From Mycolicibacterium neoaurum ATCC 25795 (GTDB lineage Bacteria; Actinomycetota; Actinomycetes; Mycobacteriales; Mycobacteriaceae), in contig NZ_JMDW01000005.1 of the NCBI RefSeq assembly GCF_000691525.1, positions 1 to 64,000 on the forward strand: a stretch of 64,000 nucleotides of DNA, given 5' to 3'. The translations under genes and the position numbers were made by a program. How positions within the stretch are numbered: the stretch's first letter is position 1; every line of letters begins with the position of its first letter. Below the pieces are notes generated by a model. It searched no databases. It was not told where the DNA came from and saw only the letters and a program-made list of their open reading frames with translations. This document shows positions 18,883 through 26,282 of this stretch, piece after piece.

Positions 18883-19694
18883 CGTTCACCACGACTCGTT
18901 GATCGCAACGCGTAACCACGCTCAGATCCGAAGTCCACCACTCCCCGGGGCGCTATCGCGACTGAAGATCCAGACACCGCTGCCCCGTCACCCAAGCGCC
19001 GGGCGACATGGTCGCTCAACGTCACCGCCCTAACAGTCGCCGGAAGCCATCGGTGGTGTCCCCTTGACGTCGGAACGCGATCCTCCGTAAGGCCATGTCC
19101 GATCGCTCGAAATGACAGTCCCTGCTCGCGCTCCCGCAGTATCCGATCCAGCACATCAGGAGGAAGTCGGGGAGCTGCACCCAATTTCTCACCGCGAGCA
19201 CGTTTCGCGGCCAACGCATCTCGGGTCCGCTGGCTAATCAGTCGACGCTCGTACTGCGACCCCGAAATGATGATGGTCGCGGCCATCTCGCCCGCCGGGG
19301 TGCTGGTATCGATGTCGAGGTCAGCGAAGTACAGAGCCCAGCCCTCCCGCCGGGCTAACTCCATAAGACCTGCACCATCGACGACTGAACGGCTCAGTCG
19401 GTCCATCTTGGCCACGAGCAGGCCCGCAGCTCGTTTCGACCGGACCGCATCCAGCGCCGCCAACGCACCGGGACGTCCGCTCAAATTCTTGGCGCTGATG
19501 CCCTCATCGCAGAACTCCTCGACGACCTGCAGACCTTTACGCTCTGCATACGCTCGCGCTGTTGCACGCTGAGCTTCGATGCCTAGACCCGAAGCAGCCT
19601 GCTCAGACGTAGACACCGGGAGATAGACCACCACGGTGTCGGGCGGAGCGACACCTTTAGACCTTCGTTTCCCTGAAATCCCCACATAATGCAT
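18879..19694 (-). CDS. Serine recombinase (resolvase/invertase family) with altered active site
   Basis: The start at 19694 was chosen because the conserved N-terminus begins soon after (VVVYLPVSTSEQ). The resolvase fold is recognisable: nucleophile Ser28, IEAQRATARAYAERKGL, LLVAKMDRLSRSV, and a C-terminal HTH (GLSFRAIGHGLTEDRVPTSRG). The normally invariant Arg two residues before the nucleophile (Y-x-R-V-S) is Pro26, via a CCG codon one base from CGG. The IS256-family right end lies at about 18944, so the last ~22 codons are IS sequence and the native C-terminus is lost. Probably inactive. Confidence 0.8.
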   Translation of the reverse strand: MHYVGISGKRRSKGVAPPDTVVVYLPVSTSEQAASGLGIEAQRATARAYAERKGLQVVEEFCDEGISAKNLSGRPGALAALDAVRSKRAAGLLVAKMDRLSRSVVDGAGLMELARREGWALYFADLDIDTSTPAGEMAATIIISGSQYERRLISQRTRDALAAKRARGEKLGAAPRLPPDVLDRILREREQGLSFRAIGHGLTEDRVPTSRGHHRWLPATVRAVTLSDHVARRLGDGAAVSGSSVAIAPRGVVDFGSERGYALRSTSRGER

Positions 19695-19718
19695 AACATT
19701 GAGGGACGTCAATGTTAT
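19693..19718. promoter_or_regulatory. Perfect 10-bp-arm inverted repeat at the recombinase start
   Basis: ATAACATTGA and TCAATGTTAT are separated by 6 bases, and the recombinase ATG touches one arm. This position fits an operator for autoregulation or a resolvase crossover/accessory site. The arms are AT-rich in an otherwise GC-rich context. Confidence 0.6.
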
Positions 19719-19852
19719 TTCCGCAAGACACCCGGGAATGCCCATGCCCACTCGCCCGTAAGCTCGACACATCCGGCATATGTGCGAGAAAACAATCGCG
19801 CTGTGGCTCACATGGTATGCGCCGAGCCAAGCCGGTCTTCTCAATTCTACAT

Positions 19853-22051
19853 TTAATAGCGATATGTGCCGTCGGGAATGATTGCGCCATTCTTTCGCAA
19901 CGATTCGATCTTTAGCTGCGCTCGCTGCACCAAGGCTAAGTAGGACCGGGCACCACGAGCTTCAGGCTCAGCACCCTCGATCAATTCGAAGTAGGAAATA
20001 GCTTCACGAATCTTTGGTATGCCGATGTCGAATTCTCCTGTAGCGCACATCGCCATACCCAAGTTGTGATTAGCCCTTATACGCCCTTCTTTATTATGTT
20101 TGCGCGAATAAATCGAGACGGCTTCGGACAAAACGGCTTTCGCTCGATCGAACTTTGGAAAATCTTCGTTTTCATTCGCGATTACGATTAGAACCGTCCC
20201 CAGCTCGTTCAGAGAGTCTGCAAGATCTATCGCATCTCCAGAATTTCGCGCCATCTCGACTGACTGCTCAGCCGCCGATAAGGACGTCTGAGCAGTATTC
20301 GCAATTTGCATAGCATGGTACCCAGGCGTCCGCCGTCGTTCTAACGTCTCAGGGTCGCTACCCAGCGATAACGATTTAGTGTGTTTCTCACGAGCCATCT
20401 TAGCCAATTTTTGCGCATTTTTTTCCATGTCTAACCGCCCGAGACGCCCGGACACCTCTGCGGCCTGATCGAGCACACTCGCCGAGGCACTGAATGACAA
20501 CTTTTCGTCCAAGTATCCCGAATACGCCGCCAGCGCCCGAACGCGCATTTCCGAATCTGGAATACGATCCAGCAAGCTGGCAAATACTTCCATTGTGGCG
20601 GCCGCTTGCAGCGCCCATCGATAATCACGACTAATCTGCTCGAATAGTTTTATTCCTATAGCGACTGCTGGTTCCGCTCTAGTATGTTCACGCGCGGTAT
20701 GCTCTATAAAAGCTACCAAGCTATGTACATTTTCCTCGATCCAACACCATGCAATTTTTGCTGATTCAAATCGGTCTGTTGATATTTCCATCGGGGGGTC
20801 GAACCTCCAACCATCCACCGCACATAAATCGTCAAAGTAGCCAAGAGCCAAGCGCTTTAACGCCTCTAATTGATCGATACCGACTTCTGGCACTTTTTCC
20901 GCTGCATAGAGCCGGATTAGGTCGTGCATACTCCATCGATTATCGACATGTTGGACAACTAAGTGGCTCCGGACTAATGACATTAGCTGGGCACGCGCCG
21001 ATGGCGGACGCAGATCCGCCATTCTGGCGGCAGCTTCAATGCTGACATCACCACCTGGCACCAGCGACATGAGTACGAATAGGCGACAAAGAGACTCGTC
21101 AAGCCGACGGAATGACATCGCTACAGCCGCTCGAAACGACAACTGATCGTCGTAGTGAAGCTGGTCGAGACGACTCTCCTCGTCCCGTAGCTCATCGACA
21201 AACAGATCGGCCGGACGTTCGGGCTCGTCGGCCATCAGAGCTGCAGCAATCTGCAGCACCAGCGGAGTGCAATCGCAGAGCGACGCTAATGCTACAAGGC
21301 CCGCCGTGTCAGCAATTCGCCTATCGCCTGGATTTCGAAATGAAAGCGATTGCGCCAATAATTCCCCCGCCTGGGCAGGTTGGAGTACTTTCAAATTTAC
21401 TACCCTGCTCTTTGGTATTCGACCAAAGGTTTCCCTCGTAGTCACCACCATCTGATGGTAGTTTTTCCGGGGAATAAGCGAAAGAACCTGCTCCAAATCA
21501 CTGACATTATCGGCGATTAATAGAATTCGACAGTATTGCCGTTCCAGAAGATCGAGCTGTTCGTGATACATTCTAAGTTGTTCACCGAAACTCGATGTCG
21601 GGGCACAGTCTGATACACCAATTAAGGGCAGTATTCGTCGCATTATATCGACAGCACCGACACGATCGTCAGGCGCATCGTATCCACGTAGGTCCACAAA
21701 GAGACTAAGTTTGAAGTGTCCTTTCAGATCACGTGCAGCATTCTTCGCAAGCTCCGTTTTTCCGATGCCGGGCGGTCCGCTTATCACCGTGGCGGAAGGA
21801 GCCGACAAGCCCGCACCATGTAGGGCCACCTTTAATTTTGACAATTCGTTCTCTCTGGCTACGAATGGCATGCCTTCGTAGTTCAGGTCGTCCAAGACGA
21901 ACACCGCTGTGGACACCGTCGGCCGAACGGCATTCGGGTAGATCGCTTGAAAGTTCTTAATTGTGTGCGCGGCGACACTATTATCACGAGCTTCAACATG
22001 CAATCCCAGAGGATTTATTTTGCGGCGGCCAAAACGCCTCTTTTTAGCCAT
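19853..22051 (-). CDS. NLR-like STAND ATPase (NB-ARC + TPR) with N-terminal putative amyloid-signalling motif
   Basis: This 732-residue protein has a short N-terminal tail with HVEARDNSVAAHTI (core residues 21-28), then a complete NB-ARC: Walker A GPPGIGKT 92-99, kinase-2 ILLIADNV ~176-183, TTR ~204, a GLPL-like TPLVL ~262, and MHD at 375-377. Helical TPR-like repeats follow from ~430 to the end (for example DLADSLNELGTVLIVIANENEDF). STAND proteins sense a ligand through the C-terminal repeats and oligomerise. The gene just upstream, 7 bases away, encodes a two-TM protein ending in the same eight-residue motif, so the pair looks like a sensor and membrane effector joined by homotypic motif assembly. 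The gene is AT-rich, consistent with transfer. Confidence 0.88.
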   Translation of the reverse strand: MAKKRRFGRRKINPLGLHVEARDNSVAAHTIKNFQAIYPNAVRPTVSTAVFVLDDLNYEGMPFVARENELSKLKVALHGAGLSAPSATVISGPPGIGKTELAKNAARDLKGHFKLSLFVDLRGYDAPDDRVGAVDIMRRILPLIGVSDCAPTSSFGEQLRMYHEQLDLLERQYCRILLIADNVSDLEQVLSLIPRKNYHQMVVTTRETFGRIPKSRVVNLKVLQPAQAGELLAQSLSFRNPGDRRIADTAGLVALASLCDCTPLVLQIAAALMADEPERPADLFVDELRDEESRLDQLHYDDQLSFRAAVAMSFRRLDESLCRLFVLMSLVPGGDVSIEAAARMADLRPPSARAQLMSLVRSHLVVQHVDNRWSMHDLIRLYAAEKVPEVGIDQLEALKRLALGYFDDLCAVDGWRFDPPMEISTDRFESAKIAWCWIEENVHSLVAFIEHTAREHTRAEPAVAIGIKLFEQISRDYRWALQAAATMEVFASLLDRIPDSEMRVRALAAYSGYLDEKLSFSASASVLDQAAEVSGRLGRLDMEKNAQKLAKMAREKHTKSLSLGSDPETLERRRTPGYHAMQIANTAQTSLSAAEQSVEMARNSGDAIDLADSLNELGTVLIVIANENEDFPKFDRAKAVLSEAVSIYSRKHNKEGRIRANHNLGMAMCATGEFDIGIPKIREAISYFELIEGAEPEARGARSYLALVQRAQLKIESLRKNGAIIPDGTYRY

Positions 22052-22058
22052 TATCGAC

Positions 22059-22355
22059 TTACTTATCCTGAGCGCCAGGCATAGAGACTTTGTTTATCTT
22101 ATAGGCTGCCACGGAATTATCGCGCGCTTTGATATTAACCTTAGTGAAGCGGCTTTTGAAACTTGGCGTCATTACTAACCGGCTAGACTCGCGTAGCGAA
22201 AATATTCCGCAAATCACTAGGCCGAGACTGCCGATACCCAGAGCGAGCCACCACCACCAGTGCGAGTCATCTGAAGTCAGAATATTCGTGGCGAATCCAA
22301 TATCGACCGAACAAGCTGTCGACACCACTATCAGCATCGCGTTCTTTAATCTCAT
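22059..22355 (-). CDS. Small two-TM protein with C-terminal ARDNSVAA motif (putative NLR effector)
   Basis: This 98-residue protein has TM segments at about residues 6-24 and 34-53 (WWWWLALGIGSLGLVICGIF) and a basic linker. Its cytosolic tail contains NIKARDNSVAAYKI, core residues 77-84. The identical core occurs at residues 21-28 of the NLR encoded 7 bases downstream. Six of the eight core codons differ synonymously between the genes (Ser is TCC here and AGT there), so the match is kept at protein level. Known bacterial NLR partners with shared amyloid motifs carry an effector domain plus the motif. Here the effector would be a membrane-permeabilising hairpin; that is inference. Confidence 0.75.
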   Translation of the reverse strand: MRLKNAMLIVVSTACSVDIGFATNILTSDDSHWWWWLALGIGSLGLVICGIFSLRESSRLVMTPSFKSRFTKVNIKARDNSVAAYKINKVSMPGAQDK

Positions 22356-22543
22356 CGGCCGAGGCTCCCCGTCAGCTAGACATTCTGCCCTCCCACGACG
22401 ATAGCGCAGCAGACTGCAGATTTCACGTCAAGTGCAGTATTCTGCGTCGTCCCGGCGTATAAACAAGGCCGCAGAATCTTTCAATACTCGTAGATGCGAA
22501 ATGAAAGCCCTAAGGTTTGGCTTGCGGAGCATGTTGCTGCCCA

Positions 22544-22876
22544 TCATGGATAGCCGACTTCCGGACATAACGTATCTACCGCCACATGCACGAGGCTGCC
22601 CATCTCAGCCATGCTGGACACCACACCCTGGGCATCCAGCGATTCCCAAATGACAATCTTTGCCTCATCGGAACTTTTACCTGAATGTCGTACAGAACAC
22701 GCCAGATGCCCGAATTCTAAGAGACTTTGAACCTTCACACTCGGGTGCGCGGTCAGATAGATCTGGCTTATGAACGCCTGCTCGTCGGCACTAGCAATCG
22801 CTGGATTACCGACGCATACCCCAGCCACAGCCGCACCTGATAGCGCGACTAGCCCGACCAGCAAGCGTCGAAACAT
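22544..22876 (-). CDS. Exported DUF732-family protein
   Basis: About 110 residues with a signal peptide (FRRLLVGLVALSGAAVAGVC) and a likely cleavage after AIASA. The mature part is DUF732-like (DEQAFISQIYLTAHPSV... LLEFGHLACSV... AVDTLCPEVGY), a family of small mycobacterial secreted proteins with a Cys pair. The start at 22876 was chosen at the Met immediately before the signal peptide; an upstream frame to 22924 is possible. Role unknown. Confidence 0.75.
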   Translation of the reverse strand: MFRRLLVGLVALSGAAVAGVCVGNPAIASADEQAFISQIYLTAHPSVKVQSLLEFGHLACSVRHSGKSSDEAKIVIWESLDAQGVVSSMAEMGSLVHVAVDTLCPEVGYP

Positions 22877-22978
22877 TGTTTCATCTCTCTCATATACGCG
22901 AAGGCGATCCGTGCGTTCTGACAACCCGGGTTATCGCCTGCACGCCGATTCAGGCACCGAATCCGTTGCTGCTAACGA

Positions 22979-23326
22979 TCATCGAACCTCGGGACACAGA
23001 ATCGACAGGGCTGCTGCGACGATCACCTTAGCCTCCGAATACTGATAAGGCCGTGCCTCATACTCACTCGTCACCTCGCCCATTGCCAGGCTGGCCTCGT
23101 TCATCCTCGGATACGTTTGGGCAGTACGGCATACATCGCGACCTAGCTGCACAACATACTCAGCCCCATAGATTGGAACTCCTTGAGCCTGCACGGCTGC
23201 CAGGTACGCATCTGACTGCGGCGACGCAGCGGCCACCGCCCCGCTAGACCAGACCATGACCACGGCAGCCACAACGGCAGCCCAAGACCTAGACACAGAA
23301 GCCTCCCCCAGCAACACGGTCTCCAT
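22979..23326 (-). CDS. Exported DUF732-family protein
   Basis: About 115 residues with an N-terminal hydrophobic stretch (SWAAVVAAVVMVWSSGAVAAA) and a mature DUF732 pattern (SDAYLAAVQAQGVPIYGAEYVVQLGRDVC... AKVIVAAALSILCPEVR). It is the second of three such proteins in this island. The exact start is uncertain: Met at 23326 or a later Val/GTG. Confidence 0.75.
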   Translation of the reverse strand: METVLLGEASVSRSWAAVVAAVVMVWSSGAVAAASPQSDAYLAAVQAQGVPIYGAEYVVQLGRDVCRTAQTYPRMNEASLAMGEVTSEYEARPYQYSEAKVIVAAALSILCPEVR

Positions 23327-23445
23327 ATTGTCGCTCAGGCCAGCGTTCGCGCGCAGCAAGATTGAGATATCACCGACAGCAGAGCGTCAGCCCCTCTACC
23401 AGTGCTAACGTTTCGTACCGACCGGGCTAGATAACTGGGGGAGCA

Positions 23446-23898
23446 TTGCGGAGAGTTCTTGCGATTGCACTTGCCTGTTCAGCACTCGGTGCGAGCTTCA
23501 GCACCGGGGCGCCTCTCGCGGCAGCCGCCGGGGACGAGATCGTCCGGACTCAGTCCGGCAAGATGCGATGCCTGGTCATGATCAACGATTCCGGTCGCGG
23601 CGGCGGTCCAGGCATAGCCTGCCAAGCAGACTTCTCGCCGGCACCGCGCTGGGCGCAAGGCTCCTTTGGCGAGCGGATGAACATCGCTGCGGTCAAGTAC
23701 GACGGCGCCTTCAACTGGGACATAGGCAACATTCCAGGGTCCGATGCAGTGATGGCCGACGACATCGTCTTGACCTACGGATCGACCTACAAGATCAATG
23801 GCTGGACGATCCTCGCCGCCTTCGATGGCACCCGGTTCACCAACGATGCGACAGGCCGAGGCATGTTTGCCAGCATCGATCAGGTCTACGCATTTTAG
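23446..23898 (+). CDS. Secreted protein of unknown function
   Basis: 150 residues starting at TTG with GGGGGAG just upstream. A clear signal peptide (RRVLAIALACSALGASFSTGAPLAAAAG) is followed by a mature domain with two Cys (KMRCLVMIND, GIACQADF) and a C-terminal half rich in Thr/Asp/Gly. The spacing resembles small mycobacterial exported proteins of unknown role. Transcribed opposite to its DUF732 neighbours. Confidence 0.7.
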   Translation: MRRVLAIALACSALGASFSTGAPLAAAAGDEIVRTQSGKMRCLVMINDSGRGGGPGIACQADFSPAPRWAQGSFGERMNIAAVKYDGAFNWDIGNIPGSDAVMADDIVLTYGSTYKINGWTILAAFDGTRFTNDATGRGMFASIDQVYAF

Positions 23899-24018
23899 GG
23901 CGCCAGTCCGAACTAGTCTTCGTTGATCAAGACCTCGGGGCAGAGGTCGACCCAAGCGGCGTTCACCAGCCATAGGGCCTGATCCGAAGCGGCGGGTTTC
24001 CGAAGTGACCCGAAATGC

Positions 24019-24345
24019 TCATCGATGCGGAGTGAACAGCATCGACGACAAAGGTTTGGGCAAGCCCTGCCTTAACATTGCGCAAGCCCGGTACCCCTCC
24101 GCTACCAGGGCATTACTGCTCGGCAACCCCACAACGCCACGAGATGCCATATCTTGCAGAAACTTCTGTTCACCTAGCGAAGAATCAGCTCCGGCAGTAC
24201 TCGGCAGACCGATAGCGAGCGCGAGACTGAGAAACAACCAGACGCACGGTCCCCGGCGAGCAAGGGCCCAACGTCGTCCATTGTGACGGCTCGTGAAGTC
24301 TTGCTCGGGCAACGTACGGCCCGTCAATAGATCTTGCCGATGCAC
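24019..24345 (-). CDS. Exported DUF732-like protein
   Basis: 108 residues from GTG 24345. A hydrophobic segment (CVWLFLSLALAIGLPSTAGA) follows a long basic N-terminus. The mature part (KFLQDMASRGVVGLPSSNALVAEGYRACAML) fits the first half of DUF732, but the second conserved Cys region is missing, so it may be C-terminally truncated. Confidence 0.6.
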   Translation of the reverse strand: MHRQDLLTGRTLPEQDFTSRHNGRRWALARRGPCVWLFLSLALAIGLPSTAGADSSLGEQKFLQDMASRGVVGLPSSNALVAEGYRACAMLRQGLPKPLSSMLFTPHR

Positions 24346-24714
24346 CTGTCCCCCTACCGCGCCTGCCTGACTTCATTATGCAGGCTGCATCCATGGCCTT
24401 GCGCTAAAACCGAGCAGCTCACCGCTGCCGTCAGGGACCTGTAGGAATTTCAGCCCTCTTTGTACTTATTTTTTCATAACGCTGTAGGCCTACTCAACGA
24501 TCCGGACGCCAAGGTCGAGGTGGGCGTACCGAGATTGTCTGGGCATCTTTCGATCGTCCCACCGCAAAGCGGCCGGCCTACCAAATGTCTTCACAGATGT
24601 GCGTTGTGCTTCAGGACCTGTAAATAGACCTCAATCTCTGCATAAGCACCAGAGGGGAACAGCCTCCCGCTCCAGTGAAAGGACCGCGCCACTGTCGGTC
24701 TATAGGGACGAATC
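24346..24714. other. Intergenic stretch, nothing firm
   Basis: About 370 bases between the DUF732-like gene and the excisionase-like gene. It has an AT-rich block near 24450-24485 that could hold the promoter for the rightward genes. I see no gene, strong hairpin or repeat. Confidence 0.4.
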
Positions 24715-24963
24715 ATGTCAATTTCAAGGCTATTTACCAGAGCTGAGTTCGCTCAGCTACTGGGAATATCCGAAAGCAGTGAGCTTAGAGGTCGAGCTCT
24801 ACACCCAAACTGGCCGCCCCACATCCGTGTCGGAAATTTGGTGTTCTATCGCGAATCTGCTGTGGAGCAATGGCTTCAAGACCAAGAAGCCGCAAGCGCC
24901 ACCGGCCTCGATGGCGAGCCGTTGAGCAACGAACTGCCGCTCCCCTGCGGCGCTGGTGGATGA
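24715..24963 (+). CDS. Excisionase-like helix-turn-helix protein
   Basis: 82 residues; RLFTRAEFAQLLGISESSEL... PPHIRVGNLVFYRESAVEQWLQ fits the small winged-HTH (MerR/excisionase) fold that recognises DNA and pairs with integrases. It directly precedes the integrase remnant, overlapping it by 8 bases. Its C-terminal ~20 residues are low-complexity and may be read-through caused by damage at the integrase 5' end. Confidence 0.6.
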   Translation: MSISRLFTRAEFAQLLGISESSELRGRALHPNWPPHIRVGNLVFYRESAVEQWLQDQEAASATGLDGEPLSNELPLPCGAGG

Positions 24964-25867
24964 GCACCTGCGCCGCCTCACCGAGGACGGCCTGTCCGTC
25001 GCCACACTGGGAACGTACACGTTCACCGCCGACAAGCTACGCAGATTCCTTGGCGGCGTACGGGTCCGCGAAGCCACCGTCGCCCGACTTGATGCAGCGC
25101 TGCGATCTATGCGTACCGCGCACGGCGCGACGATGGCCAAGCAATCCAAGACAATTCTCCGCGGAGCGCTACAGCTCGCCGTAATGGAGAGTGTTGTACC
25201 GGCCAACCCGGTGCGTGACGTGAACCCGATCAGGCCGCAATCAGCGCCCAAGGGTGCCGCCGCCCTCACGGCCGACCAGTTGCGATCGCTTCTGACTGCC
25301 GTGCGGGCATCGGCCTACTGTGCGCAGCACGATCTTGCCGACCCGATCACTCTTCTAGTCGCCACCGGCCTACGCCGGTCCGAGCTACTGGCGCTGCGGT
25401 GGTCTGACTTTGATGCCGATGCCGCGACGCTGAGCGTCACCGGCAAGCTGGTGCGAGCCACCGGACACGGGCTGCAACGCTTCGACTAGACGAAGACGGC
25501 CGCAGGCCAGCGAACCGTGGCGCTGCCGGCGTTTGCCGTCAACATGCTTACCGCGCGCCGGGGCCGGCAGTTCGTCGGCGAGCAGGAGATGGTTTTCCCG
25601 GCGACCTCCGGCACCTGGCGCGACCCGAACAACTTCGGCAAGGCATGGCGTACCGCGCGCGCCGACCTCGGGGTCCCTGAGGTCACCAGCCACGCATTCC
25701 GTAAAACGTTGGCCACACTGATAGACGACGATGGCTTGTCTGCCCGCGTTGGTGCTGACCAGCTCGGGCACTCAAAGGTGTCGATGACACAGGATCGCTG
25801 CATGGCCCGCGGCCGCGTACACACCGAGGTCGCCACCCTCTTGGACAGAGTCATAAACGCCGAATAG
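24956..25867 (+). pseudogene. Tyrosine integrase of element 1, in-frame amber and missing N-terminus
   Basis: One continuous frame encodes the core-binding and catalytic domains: LVDEHLRRLTEDGLSVATLGTY, TLLVATGLRRSELLALRWSDF (catalytic Arg), then TAG at 25487-25489. It resumes without shift at TKTAAGQRTVALPAF and continues to SHAFRKTLATLID (RxxR-type box altered from HxLR to HAFR), GADQLGHSKVS and the end. The stop replaces one residue just before the conserved TKTAAG. The Tyr region reads QDRCMARGR where a Y is expected. The usual N-terminal arm-binding domain is absent. It ends 40 bases before att2. Non-functional unless suppressed. Confidence 0.85.
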
Positions 25868-25907
25868 CCGCAGGATTTCTTATACCGATCTTGAAAAACA
25901 CCACTTG

Positions 25908-25952
25908 AAGTGGGGCGGGCGGGGCTCGAACCCGCGACCAAGGGATTATGAG
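25908..25952. repeat. att2: junction of elements 1 and 2
   Basis: 45 bp identical to 38120-38164 at the intact tRNA gene, reaching across the whole anticodon loop. 41 of these bases are also identical to att1. It marks where the two islands are joined head to tail, so it is the right end of element 1 and the left end of element 2. Confidence 0.95.
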
Positions 25953-26282
25953 AACTTGATGCTCGCCGACAATCGGCCCAACTGGCGTGCCTGAAGATTC
26001 CCCCGGAGATACTTCAAACGCGATTGAATCCGTTTGTCTATCAATACCTTTCGATGAATCGAAGTGTCCAATCTGCCTTGGTGAATCAACGTCGCAGGTC
26101 AGACCCACCGGGGCGGTTGTGCGTAAGACTTGCGTAACGTCTCCCCCGCAACCAGGTTTGCTGACCGGATTGCGGATTGATTCGGCACACGTCCAAGTCC
26201 TTTGTTTAGCCGCGCTGCACACAATGCGGCATCCTGGCAAGATAGACCTGTACAATCACCGTTCACGAGTGAGGCCGAATCA
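25953..26282. other. Left-end attachment flank of element 2
   Basis: No gene. It contains the left arm-type repeat at 26120-26137 and, near its right end, the likely promoter for the ATPase gene. The remaining sequence shows no other clear repeat. Confidence 0.5.
26120..26137 (+). repeat. Integrase arm-type site, left end of element 2
   Basis: TGCGTAAGACTTGCGTAA contains two direct TGCGTAA units spaced 11 bases apart, one helical turn. An identical 18-mer in the same orientation lies at 38009-38026 inside the other end. This is the pattern of tyrosine-integrase arm sites. Confidence 0.75.

Larger units (their letters stand above)
17494..18944 (+). mobile_element. IS256-family insertion sequence
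   Basis: About 1.45 kb with one transposase gene. Proposed ends are GGTGTGGTGGGATTTCGG at 17494 and, inverted, GGAGTGGTGGACTTCGGA at 18927-18944, matching with a one-base gap. A perfect hairpin (8-bp arms) lies 30 bases inside the left end, where it could block read-through transcription into the transposase. No clear 8-bp target duplication was found, so the exact ends are uncertain by a few bases. The right end abuts the 3' part of the serine recombinase gene at 18879-19694. Confidence 0.75.
11841..25952. mobile_element. Integrative element 1, about 14.1 kb, decayed
   Basis: Bounded by tRNA-derived direct repeats att1 (11841) and att2 (25908). It contains an OLD-like nuclease, an hsdM relic, a specificity-like protein, two tiny genes, an IS256-family element, a serine recombinase with a mutated active site, an NLR-like protein with a small membrane partner, four exported proteins, an excisionase-like HTH protein and a broken tyrosine integrase next to att2. 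Parts (for example 19.8-22.4 kb) are visibly more AT-rich than the backbone. The damaged recombinases suggest it can no longer excise by itself. Confidence 0.85.

Noticed and set aside
17486..18952. An 8-bp target duplication for the IS256-family element
   Set aside because: The bases flanking the proposed ends do not match; the ends may be shifted or one flank rearranged.
11841..25952. att1 and att2 as extra tRNA genes
   Set aside because: Only the 3' half is present, with no D arm or 5' acceptor strand, so they are att remnants.
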